In this document: piece by piece, positions 43,105-52,026 of the stretch
Layout of the letters: the number at the start of each line of letters is the position of its first letter
How positions within the stretch are numbered: position 1 is the first letter of the stretch
DNA from: Acetatifactor muris
Lineage (GTDB): Bacteria > Bacillota > Clostridia > Lachnospirales > Lachnospiraceae
Direction of reading: 5' to 3'
Length of the DNA: 64,000 bases
NCBI RefSeq assembly: GCF_024623325.1
Contig: NZ_JANJZD010000019.1
Span: 1-64,000, forward strand
Position numbers and translations under genes: made by a program
Notes under the pieces: generated by a model
The model's database searches: none
What the model saw: the letters and a program-made list of their open reading frames with translations, nothing else
Told to the model about the DNA's origin: nothing

Positions 43105-43154
43105 GGCCCGTACGCCGCTTCAGCGGCATAATTCCTCTGTACGGGCCTGCGCAT
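43105..43154. repeat. Palindromic intergenic element, copy 2
   Basis: Stem GGCCCGTAC (43105-43113) with GTACGGGCC (43139-43147) and an inner GCCGCTTCAGCGGC hairpin. The block order is that of 1519-1567. It lies between the two leader terminators. Confidence 0.5.
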
Positions 43155-43180
43155 AAAAATAACACACCTCTTGAGTGTGC
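43155..43180 (-). terminator. Leader terminator 1 of the ribosomal protection gene
   Basis: On the minus strand CACACTC...GAGGTGTG forms a stem with one bulge and is followed by TTATTTTT. It lies about 100 nt after the leader peptide stop. Confidence 0.65.
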
Positions 43181-43278
43181 TACAACCAAAGCTATAGTAT
43201 TCACGAAAGGTTACCTGAAAACGGCATAACAATAAAGAGGTCTTACACCCCGATAATTGTCTGCACCAAATATGCAGT

Positions 43279-43308
43279 TTAAGACACAATTACCTCGTAA
43301 GCTGCCAT
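43279..43308 (-). CDS. Leader peptide MAAYEVIVS
   Basis: A nine-codon frame starts with an ATG at 43308 and has a strong ribosome-binding site (AAAGGAG, spacing 10). It lies between a consensus promoter and two terminators, with pairing segments in between. This is the classical layout of ribosome-stalling attenuators in front of antibiotic resistance genes: slow translation of the leader would disrupt the terminator. Confidence 0.65.
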   Translation of the reverse strand: MAAYEVIVS

Positions 43309-43363
43309 TTTATATCCTTCTCCTTTCGCGATCTGTCAAAGCAGATTCATTTTGTTTGGGTAG

Positions 43364-43392
43364 AGTATAACACATTCAACGCAAACGTTCAA
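43364..43392 (-). promoter_or_regulatory. Promoter of the ribosomal protection gene leader
   Basis: -35 TTGAAC (43387-43392), 17-nt spacer, -10 TATACT (43364-43369) on the minus strand, giving a leader of about 430 nt. Confidence 0.65.
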
Positions 43393-43607
43393 TAGGAAAA
43401 TCCGTTTTAGGAGCAGAGATACAGGCAAAGCGATGTTTCATCGCTTCGGCAGATGATGATGGAACTGAATAAAGAAAAGGAAAGATCAGGCATAATTTAG
43501 TAGCAATACGTGTGCGTTTGTAGTAGGATAATACTGTTGGAAGTTCAATACATTAAAGTTGGAAAAAGTTATTTTAGCTCCCCTGGATAAAACGGAGGAT
43601 TTTTCAT

Positions 43608-44135
43608 ATGTTATTACAGTTTAAGAATTTAACAATTAGGAATGCAACTGTTGAAGATGCAGATTTATTGTCATCATGGTGGAATGATGGAAAGATTATG
43701 GCTCATGCAGGTTTTCCCAATGGGACTGGTGAGACAGCCTGTGAAATTGCTGAAAATCTCAAAAAAGACACCGATGAAGACAGACGTCTGATTATCGAAC
43801 TTGATAACAGACCTATCGGCGAAATGAGTTATGGCAGGGAAAGTGCAGATACAGTCGGAATTGGGATAAAGATTTGTGATTTTTCAGAACAGGATAAGGG
43901 GTACGGAAAAATACTTTTAAGTATGCTTATCTTTTCATTGTTCAAAGACATGGGATATAAAAAAATAATTCTTGATACAAATGTAAATAACAAAAGGGCT
44001 CAACATGTATATGAAGAACTTGGTTTTACAAAATTACGAGTGAGAGAGAATGCATGGAAAAATCAGCTGGGTGAGTTGCAGTCATCTATTGACTATGAAA
44101 TGTGTCAGGAAGATTTTGTAAATTTTGCCAGGTAA
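43608..44135 (+). CDS. GNAT-family N-acetyltransferase
   Basis: A 175-residue acetyltransferase of the RimJ/RimL or AAC(6')-like type. LTIRNATVEDADLLSSWW starts the fold; the acetyl-CoA loop is QDKGYGKILLSMLI, and NNKRAQHVYEELGF is the typical C-terminal helix. The substrate could be a ribosomal protein, an amine or an aminoglycoside and cannot be told. The ATG follows GGAGG. The gene is AT-rich compared with the flanks and lies next to the ribosomal protection gene, which suggests acquired DNA. Confidence 0.88.
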   Translation: MLLQFKNLTIRNATVEDADLLSSWWNDGKIMAHAGFPNGTGETACEIAENLKKDTDEDRRLIIELDNRPIGEMSYGRESADTVGIGIKICDFSEQDKGYGKILLSMLIFSLFKDMGYKKIILDTNVNNKRAQHVYEELGFTKLRVRENAWKNQLGELQSSIDYEMCQEDFVNFAR

Positions 44136-44146
44136 AAGTATTCTAT

Positions 44147-44170
44147 AATTCATTCCCGCCATCTGCACGC
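44147..44170. repeat. 24-bp dispersed repeat, copy 2
   Basis: Identical to 30203-30226. It lies 12 bp after the GNAT stop codon. Confidence 0.6.
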
Positions 44171-44247
44171 CCCACATTTGCGGTATATTTGCCCACTCCG
44201 TATTATTATAGGCATAAAATTAACACACCCTTTGATTTGGGTCAGCA

Positions 44248-45737
44248 TCACATGTCATACTTCTCTATCCTGCACCGATGCTTCCTTTCCCCTGCCGGCG
44301 CATCCCTGTCATAGCTGATGCCCACCAAAAGGATATCGCTGCCATAGTCTTTGACAGCCTCCGGATAGCGCCTGTCCCGAATCTGATCCAATGCGCTGTC
44401 CGCCGACTTTTTCCATTTCAGCTCAATGACCAGCACGGGCAGCGGGGAATTCTTCTTCGGCAGATACACCACATCCGCATAGCCGCTCCCTGCCGGCAGC
44501 TCCTCGAGCATCACATATTCGTCCCCATAGCTGAAATAGGCCCGTTTGATCACGTTCCTCAGGGCCTGTTCATTGTTGTAATACAGGGGGGATTCCTCCT
44601 CGTGAATCTTTTCGATCTGTCTGGCCACAGCTTCCTCGTTTCCCTGGACCGTATCTGCGATAAGCTGTTCGCTCTCTCTCACCCGCCTGATGGTATCGTC
44701 CCGCTTTACCTGCCGTATGGCTCTGGCGAACTCCTCTCTGATTTCCTGGTTGGGGATATGGGCGCTGCGAGTCTCCTCCTTGTAAGTCAGATATCCCAGG
44801 TGGATCAGCAGCGTCAGCACATTATCCCTGTCCCGGAAGGTGGTCAGATCATTGGCGAATCCTTTTGTATCCACCTCTGTCTCCACGCCGCCGATCAGCT
44901 CCGTCACCGTCCTGCCAAGCCCGTCGAAATCCAGGCTGATATATCCCATCAGGCTCTCTGCCGCAGAGGTCTGGGTCCAGTAGGAGTCAAAGTCGTCATT
45001 GATAATTGCCTTCATGACGGAATTGGGATTATACACGGAATCAAGATTCCGGAAAGAATATCCGTCATACCATTTTTTATCATCGCAAAATCGTTCCCAT
45101 ACATCTCGCAGAGCCCACGGACCTCTCCTTCCGTAAATCCCACATAGGGCCCGAACTGTCTGGGCTTGACCATGGTATACTCCAGGAAATCCGATATGGC
45201 GGACTGGGAGCCGTCTTTTTTGACAGGAAGGATGCCTGTCATGTATACTGCTGCGAATATTTTGTCTGTCATCCCACTGTTTTTGAAAAGAGAGCGCAGG
45301 AATTCCGCCTCCACCCCATTGGCCAGCATCGCCGCAAAGCCTTCCGCGCTTTTCACGCCCGGGTACTGTTCTGTCAGTTCCCTGACCACATTCCGCTGGA
45401 TATAGGGCACGACCTCCTCCACAGAGGCTCCCCCTATCGCTTCCGTCATGTCCAGATAAATCACATCATACCGGTTCAGATGCTCCCGATATCTTTTATC
45501 CTCCGCAATCTTTAAATCGTCGAACAGCCCCGCCGAATCACAGGTTTTGTCATAATAGGCACACAGCATTTTCGCCGCGAAAGATTTCCCGAAGCGGCGC
45601 GGCCTGCTGATACAGGTCAGGCGCCTGGGCGTGTCGATGGTCTGGTTGATCAATCCGATCAGACCCGATTTGTCCACATAGATGTCATTTCTGATTCCGC
45701 TAAATCCGCTGTTGCCGGGATTCAGATAATTTCCCAT
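44248..45737 (-). pseudogene. AAA-ATPase/PD-(D/E)XK gene, frameshifted and internally deleted
   Basis: Two reading frames make one gene. The first (from 45737) has IYVDKSGLIGLIN, the P-loop RPRRFGKSFAAKML and AAVYMTGILPVKK. It goes off frame at a run of six Ts on the plus strand (45073-45078): one extra base would restore KKWYDGYSFRNLDSVYNPNS and join the second frame. That frame contains LTLLIHLGYLTY, IPNQEIREEF and the nuclease core ending VLVIELKWKKSADSAL. The region between GVE and FLRSLF, where the Walker B Asp-Glu should be, is also missing, so the gene is very probably dead. It is a different subfamily from the copies at 39.7, 55 and 57 kb. Confidence 0.85.
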
Positions 45738-45758
45738 AGTCCCCTCCCCCTCTCCCGG

Positions 45759-45983
45759 CTATTTGTCGCCGGACACATATCCCGCCCGGAACTCCCGGTT
45801 GATTTCTGCAAGCTCCTTCAGGCCGTCAATATATGGCTGATACATCTCCACAATCCCTGCGCTGCATCCATCGCAGGCCGCCGATATATTTCCCAGGGAT
45901 TCAGCCACGATTTTCTCCCGTTCCTCCCTTGTGGTATCCTGTATCAAATAACCCATTTTGCTTTCATGATAGCCCGCTGACAT
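45759..45983 (-). CDS. Small conserved hypothetical protein
   Basis: A 74-residue protein (IQDTTREEREKIVAESLG, then CDGCS, YQPYIDGLKELAEINREF) of a type common in Lachnospiraceae and sometimes misnamed as a purine biosynthesis protein. Two cysteines (CDGC) could bind a metal. It lies 21 bp upstream of the broken AAA-ATPase gene. The start (45983 or an internal ATG) is uncertain. Confidence 0.6.
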   Translation of the reverse strand: MSAGYHESKMGYLIQDTTREEREKIVAESLGNISAACDGCSAGIVEMYQPYIDGLKELAEINREFRAGYVSGDK

Positions 45984-46077
45984 TTTTCCAAAATCAGATA
46001 TCAGATAGAATCCGCATAAGCAGCTCCTGTGTACATTATATCCCCGCCAGACCTATTCCACAATCAGATAATTCAAA

Positions 46078-46121
46078 AAGGGCATTCGGAAGTCCTCCTG
46101 CAGTTCTTCCAAATGCCCTTA
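46078..46121 (-). terminator. Terminator of the surface-protein gene; palindromic hairpin copy 2
   Basis: On the minus strand a 15-bp stem with one mismatch (AAGGGCATT-GGAAG and its complement) is followed by TTTTTG, 56 bp after the stop of the surface protein. The sequence is homologous to 40895-40939. Confidence 0.75.
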
Positions 46122-46176
46122 ATCATTACGGCTAAATCTGGTTCCTGTAATATTATCAGCGGTGCTTTCGACAGGA

Positions 46177-49100
46177 CTATTTCCTGCGCCTGTTTCTTGC
46201 GATGCCATAACATGCCGCAACGGCACCGGCTGCCGGCAGCATCCATAAAATAAACTGTGGCACAGACAGCCTGTCATCTCCTGTCTTGGGAGAAATCATA
46301 TTTTCGGCCTTGCTACCAGATGCCCCGCTTCCGGAGTCTGGTGTCTCTGTTCCGCTCCCGGGGCTACCGTCTCCGGGGCCTGGTGTCTGGGTTCCGCTCC
46401 CGGGGCCATCATCTCCGGAGCCGGGTGTCTGGGTTCCGCTCCCGGAATCATCGCCTCCGGGGCCTGGTGTCTGGGTTCCGCTCCCGGAATCATCGCCTCC
46501 GGAGCCGGGTGTCTGGGTTCCGCTCCCGGGGCCATCGTCTCCGGAGCCTGGTGTCTCCGTTCCGCTCCCGGAATCATCGCCTCCGGGCTCAGAGGGCTCC
46601 TCTTCACCAGTACCGCTGTCCTCCATAATCTCAAATCCCGCAGAAGCCTGGCCTCCATCCGAATAAAGGACAGTGAGACTATGGGTTCCCACCGCAAGCA
46701 TCTTTAACAAATCTTTCTTAAGCGTAATGACAGTGCTTCCTTCTGACGCTGTATATCCTTCCGGATCCACAGATTGTCCGTCAATCAGGATACCGGCAAA
46801 TTTGCTGAAAGCGCCATTGGCCCTAAAGGTAATCTCTCCATCTGCCCCTAATGTCCATTCACTGCCATCGCCCTCCAGTATCCTGTAATCTGCCAGCGCC
46901 TTCCGATATAGCGACTCACAGGTCTCAATAAGTGCCTGCAGCTCATCCTTTTCCACCGCAGCGGCATTCTCAGTCATGACGCTCTTTGCCGCTTCCAGTA
47001 CCTGTCGAATCGTCTCTGCGTCATCCGAAGCGACATTGTCCTCCGTAAGCCCTTTTATCGGTTCCGCCAGGCTGCTGATCGGTTTCATCGTGACCGTGAC
47101 GACTGTTTCATGTCCCAACCGGTCCAGGGCCTTTATCACATATGTGGCTTCCCTGTTTCCGGAAAGAGTCACTTTTTCGCTTCCGGAGACTGCCTGACCG
47201 TTTACAGTAACCCTGTCCAGGTGCGCATCTGTCACACTGGCTATCTGTGTGACATAATAAGTGCCATCGGGTTCTATGCCGCTGATTTCGGGAGCCTTCA
47301 AATCAAATTCTCCGCCCTCTGAGGCGATAAATACCGTATTGCCGGCCTGATCAGTCGCTTTCCCGTAAACAACGAACTTCCTTCCGTCCTCGGCAGATAT
47401 CTCAAACTCACGCCCTCCTGTCCACCCGTTCGCATTCTCCAGCTCTTCCTGCGTCAGGATTTTTTCAGACCAAAGATATGAGATATCGCCAATCCCGCTG
47501 AGGGTATCCTCCGCCGTAACTTCGACCTTTACGTTCTTCCCGAACAGGCCTGAAAAGGTTATGTTCCCAGGTTCTGTCTTCACGGAGTTTCCGTCAAATA
47601 AGATATCTGCTCCCTCCGGGGCTGTCCGGTCCAGCTTATAACTTTCCTTGGCTGCCAGGGAAATCAAACCTGTCTCGTCATCTTTTACATAGAATGTCAC
47701 CGAACCGCCATCTGTCTCCTCTGTCCGCGGCGGCAGCGTCTGTGTCCACTCATCCGTCAGGGTATTTCCTGTGGAGAGCAAATGCCCTTCTGCCGCGCTT
47801 ATGACAAAGTCCTCGTTGGTCCATCCTTTCTCATTCAGCTTTGCCAGATAATCCGTCCCGTTTTCCGCCGTATACTCGTTTACGATTTCAAATTCTCTGC
47901 TTCCGTTTACCGCATATCTTCCGCCGGGCTTATCCGTGATGATCACACATGCGGTTGCGCTTGCGGTGCCGTCACCGATATTATCCTCATAAGCGACTTC
48001 ATATTCCTCTTCAGGAATGACAGTATTTCCATCTTTCACCACCACAGAAGGTTTCTTGGGCGTTCCGTCATAATAGAAAGGCCCATCCGAAATCTCTATG
48101 ACCGGATTGTCTACCGCAATCACCTGCACGACTTGCACGGTAAAATTGTACAAATAGCTGCTGCTTTTTCCGCCGCCATTCACATAGGGTATCTGGGCCC
48201 TAAACTCATATTCTCCCAGCTCCAGGCCCTCAAGATAGCTCCCTGCCAGATGGAAGCTCACCGTGTTTTCATCTGACTCTATAAAATAATAGTTTTTTTG
48301 CACTAAAGGCGAATCAACCGAAAAATTCCACAATAAAACTTGATTAAGGATACCGGAGGCTGTTATTCCATTGAAAGAAAAGCGGATATCCTCCGGCTTA
48401 TCCTTCGCAAAAATATAGCTGTCGCTGTCCGGGACTTTAAGAATCTGCACATAGCGATCACCTTCGAGGATTTTGCCGTTCAGACGCTTGATCATTCCAA
48501 CATGAACGCTGCCGGTCCCCCCTACGGTCAGCTGGTCACCGGCGACAGATGCTCCCGGTGCAGTAGTTCCTTCCGAGATCACCGAGTATTCAACTGTGAC
48601 CGTAGTGCCCTTATGCCCTACCACTTCACAGCTCACAGAGTAATTTGCATCACCCGCATGGATTTCCTCCAGCGTCACAGTTTGATTGCCTTCCCCTGAC
48701 CATTGGAAATCTTGTTGCTTCAGAGTGGGCTCGTACAGCCAGCACTGACAGAATTCCTCCACAGGTCCCATGACATACCATGTCGCTCCCTCCCATAAGA
48801 GAATATTGTCCGGATATGAATACCTCGAAGCAGAACCGCGTTTCAGCGCGTATTCCGGAATCCCGGCTGTAAAAAGACTGTCCGGTGCTTCCGCCGGCGT
48901 TTCCACCAGCGTAGATTCGTTTTTCCCCTCAATGGCTGTTCCGCTTCCATCTATCCACTGAATCCGCGCGGTTCCTTCCGGCACCACATCAAAATGGATC
49001 GGGTCATAATCAATTGTGCGCATAAGCAACGGATTATTCCGAAATTCCGTTGGCGGCATACCAAAGAGCATGTTGTTGCCATCCACCCACAGCGCGCCGC

Positions 49101-51082
49101 CGTCAAAAATGAGTTTCTCCGCACAGCCTCCCAAGGTACAGTCATCTCCCACAGTGCTGTTATCCTTAAACCTGATATAACTGTTCTGCATCAGAATAGT
49201 GTGAAATTTGTTCTGATCCGGCATAAATTTCACTTCCGGCTGTTCTGTCCAACCTTTCTCCGCTGAACCGCAATTGATGAAGGAGAGGGTTGCTCCCGCC
49301 GTATCAATCGCATTCTCGGTCAGCGAAAAATTTGAAGCCGAAGCATTTTCAAAGGAGACCGACAGCTTTCCCTCCACCGGTGAGTTACAATTAAAATATT
49401 GCATCTCTACGTTCTTCAGAAGAATTTCCGCATCTTTCACAGTTGTACCGACACCACTTGCTCCGGAAGCACATACGCCGTATAAACTGCCGCCATTTAC
49501 CGTAATCGATGCTTTCCCCGTCACCGAAGACGCTTCTCCGCCGCCACCATAAATATATTGACTGATATTTCCGGCATTCACAGTGATGTTGCTGTTGCCC
49601 ACTGTTCCTTTCCGGCCACCTCCAAATATTTGTGTAAACGTACCGTCATTGACAATAATGTTAGTGCTGCCCGCCACCTCCACTATAGCATTGTCATCAG
49701 TTCCCTCTCCGCCTCCATAAACCCAGCCTGTAGCCTGGGCATTCTCTCCGAACACCAGTTTCGTATCACCGGTAACTTTTCCCGAAGCTTTATTACCGCC
49801 GAAAACAGGTCCGACCTGGGCATTTTTCACATCAACAAGAGTGTTTCCATTGACTTGTCCTGTATCGCTTCCGCCATAGATATTTTCTGCATTTCCTCCT
49901 GTTATGTATATGAATGTATTTCCGTTTGTTTCTGCGCGGTTTCCTCCGCCATATACATCTATCGCAGTACCGTCGGATATGCTCACACAGGTATCTCCGA
50001 CCAATGTCCCTTCCGCATTCCCGCCAAATACCTGCCAGACACTTCCGCCCTTGATATCTACACAGGCCGATCCGGTAAGCGTCCCATTTGCGTTGCCTCC
50101 ATAGATGGCTTTGACACTCAGATTAAACATATCTTGTGACCCCTTCAGCATGACACTGGTGTCATATTGGCATTCACCGTCTCTTCCGCCTCCGTAAATA
50201 GTCGTATTGGGAAGAAAATATCCCTTGCCATCCAAATAGAAAATTCCGTCTGTCTTATCACCTCTGAGCTCGGTTATCTCCTCCCCCTGGTCACCAATTC
50301 CATTTCTATTCTCATCAATGTATAGCTCCGCGTATTGGGGAGACGATGATACTTCAATCAGCAGGGGCTGACCATTGGCATAAATATTATAAGCATAGTC
50401 GCCTGTCTTTTCGAATGTCACCCCGGAGGAAGTCCGCTCCGCCGAGGCCGCCGCTCTTAAAGCCGGCCCTGTCAGAACCTCTCCGTCCGGATTTAACCCT
50501 TCCTGGGTCCCATCATCTCCATCTGTCGTGTCCGAAGCCTCACCCTGCAAATCCGGCGCATCCGGGGCTCCTCCTTCCGGCCCATCCTTTTCCGTTTCCT
50601 CTCCCTCCGAATCCGGCGCATCCGGGGCCCCTCCTTCCGGCCCATCCTTTTCCGTTTCCTCTCCCTCCGAATCCGGCGCATCCGGGGCTCCTCCTTCCGG
50701 CCCATCCTTTTCCGTTTCCTCTCCCTCCGAATCCGGCGCATCCGGGACTCCTCCTTCCGGCGTATCTTTTTCCGTTTCCTCTCCCTCCGGATCCGGCGCA
50801 TCCGGGACTCCTCCTTCCGGCGTATCTTTTTCCGTTTCCTCTCCCTCCGGATTTGTCCCTGCCGATTTACCCTCATCCGTGGCTATCGTCTCCTGCGCCT
50901 CTTTATCCGAATCAGCACCTGTCGGTTCTGCACCGGATGGGGACAGCTGTTCCGAAAATGCCGATGCATCCTCTACCCCCCCCATAAAAGGCCAAAGCCG
51001 TCTCTCCTGAAAACAGCAGCGACAGCGCTGCCGCGCCTGCCGTAACCAGGCTCACCAGACGTCTGTAAGTCTTTCGCCTCAT
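46177..51082 (-). CDS. Sortase-anchored repeat surface protein, out of frame at a G8 tract
   Basis: The signal peptide begins at the ATG at 51082 (MRRKTYRRLVSLV..., behind AAGGG), but after ALAFYGGG the frame shifts at eight Gs (50976-50983) and stops at 50912. The 1,602-residue body (50985-46177) is in the frame that seven Gs would give. Its order is: acidic 20-residue repeats (five copies); a beta-helix-like region rich in YGGG and V.GNT.V...GG units; Ig-like or bacterial-repeat domains; a spacer; six 14-residue Gly/Ser/Thr/Pro repeats; then SPKTGD, a membrane helix and RRRK, a sortase signal. It is a wall-anchored adhesin or similar. In the given sequence it would not be exported. Confidence 0.85.
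46318..46569 (-). repeat. 42-bp tandem repeats (six copies)
   Basis: Six imperfect copies encode GSGTQTPGSGGDDS-type units. They form the stalk before the sortase signal and are prone to length variation. Confidence 0.85.
50548..50847 (-). repeat. 60-bp tandem repeats (five copies)
   Basis: Five copies with an exact 60-bp period encode EGEETEKDGPEGGAPDAPDS and variants (DTPEGGVP in the first two). The middle copies are almost identical, a sign of recent expansion. Confidence 0.92.
50976..50983 (-). repeat. Poly-G tract (G8), candidate phase-variation switch
   Basis: Eight Gs on the coding strand follow the signal peptide. With eight the frame is closed after 20 more codons; with seven it continues into the 1,602-residue body. 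Confidence 0.75.
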
Positions 51083-51300
51083 ATTATTTCCCTTCCTTTC
51101 CATACTCACTTTTTCGTATATTGTATATTAGGAAAAAACCCCAAATCAAGGCAGATGACTCAAACGGCAAAATTCTGACTCAAACGGCATCCCAAAAGCC
51201 GAGAAAACAATTGCTTTCCTCATAGCCGGATGATATAGTAAAAGCAGCTCCTATTCATAAGAGCCATTACATTATCCGATTTTGGAAAACTGGAAAACCT

Positions 51301-52026
51301 ATGAAAATAGCCATTGTAGACGATGACCCGCAAGACCTCCGCAAGCTGACAGAGATGATGCAAAGCGCCCTGGGCATCCTGGGTCATTACGACAACCTGA
51401 TCGATGCTTTTCCCGGTGCCGAAGAGCTGCTGCCGGCATGGACGGCCGGAAAATACGAGCTTATTTTACTGGATATCTACATGGGCGGCATGCACGGAAT
51501 CGATGCCGCCCGTATGATCCGGCAGCAGGACAGAGACGTCCACCTGGTCTTCTGCACTTCCGGCAACGACTTTGCCAGCGAGAGCTATGAGGTGGAAGCC
51601 CACGATTATCTACGCAAACCGGTCTCGGAGGAATCTATCCTGAAAATGTTAAAACGGCTGAATCCGGAAGACCATGAATTCAGCCGCTTTGTCACACTGC
51701 CTGACGGCAAGAATATTATCCTGCGGAATATCCTCTATACGGATTATCACAATCATGTGGTGACGATTCATAATAAAAAGGACGGGCCCATCCAGACGCG
51801 CATCTCACAGCTGGAGCTGGAGAACCTGCTGTGCCGGAATTCCGCTTTCCATTGCTGCCATAAGGGAGTCATCGTAAATTTTTATGAAATTGCCGCCCTG
51901 AACGAAAACATCATCACATTGAGCAACGGAGAAAATCTGTATATCAGCCGCAGAAAGGAAAAGGAAATCCAAAACGCCTATGCGCTTTTTGTGTTTGAAC
52001 GGATGAGAAAGGAGATGCGGGAATAA
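51301..52026 (+). CDS. LytTR-family response regulator
   Basis: A 241-residue regulator. The receiver domain (1-120) has the acidic pocket VDDDP, phosphoacceptor Asp in LILLDIYMGGMHG and Lys in DYLRKPVS. A LytTR DNA-binding domain follows from about residue 130 (VTLPDGKNIILRNILYTDYH...). The stop overlaps the start of the kinase gene. The first gene of a two-component operon, it faces away from the surface-protein gene across about 220 bp, and regulation of that gene is a reasonable guess. The ribosome-binding site is weak (GGAAAA). Confidence 0.93.
   Translation: MKIAIVDDDPQDLRKLTEMMQSALGILGHYDNLIDAFPGAEELLPAWTAGKYELILLDIYMGGMHGIDAARMIRQQDRDVHLVFCTSGNDFASESYEVEAHDYLRKPVSEESILKMLKRLNPEDHEFSRFVTLPDGKNIILRNILYTDYHNHVVTIHNKKDGPIQTRISQLELENLLCRNSAFHCCHKGVIVNFYEIAALNENIITLSNGENLYISRRKEKEIQNAYALFVFERMRKEMRE

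Noticed and set aside
46318..50847. Regular short repeats that might suggest a CRISPR array
   Set aside because: Repeats are contiguous without unique spacers, stay in one reading frame and encode protein stalk repeats.
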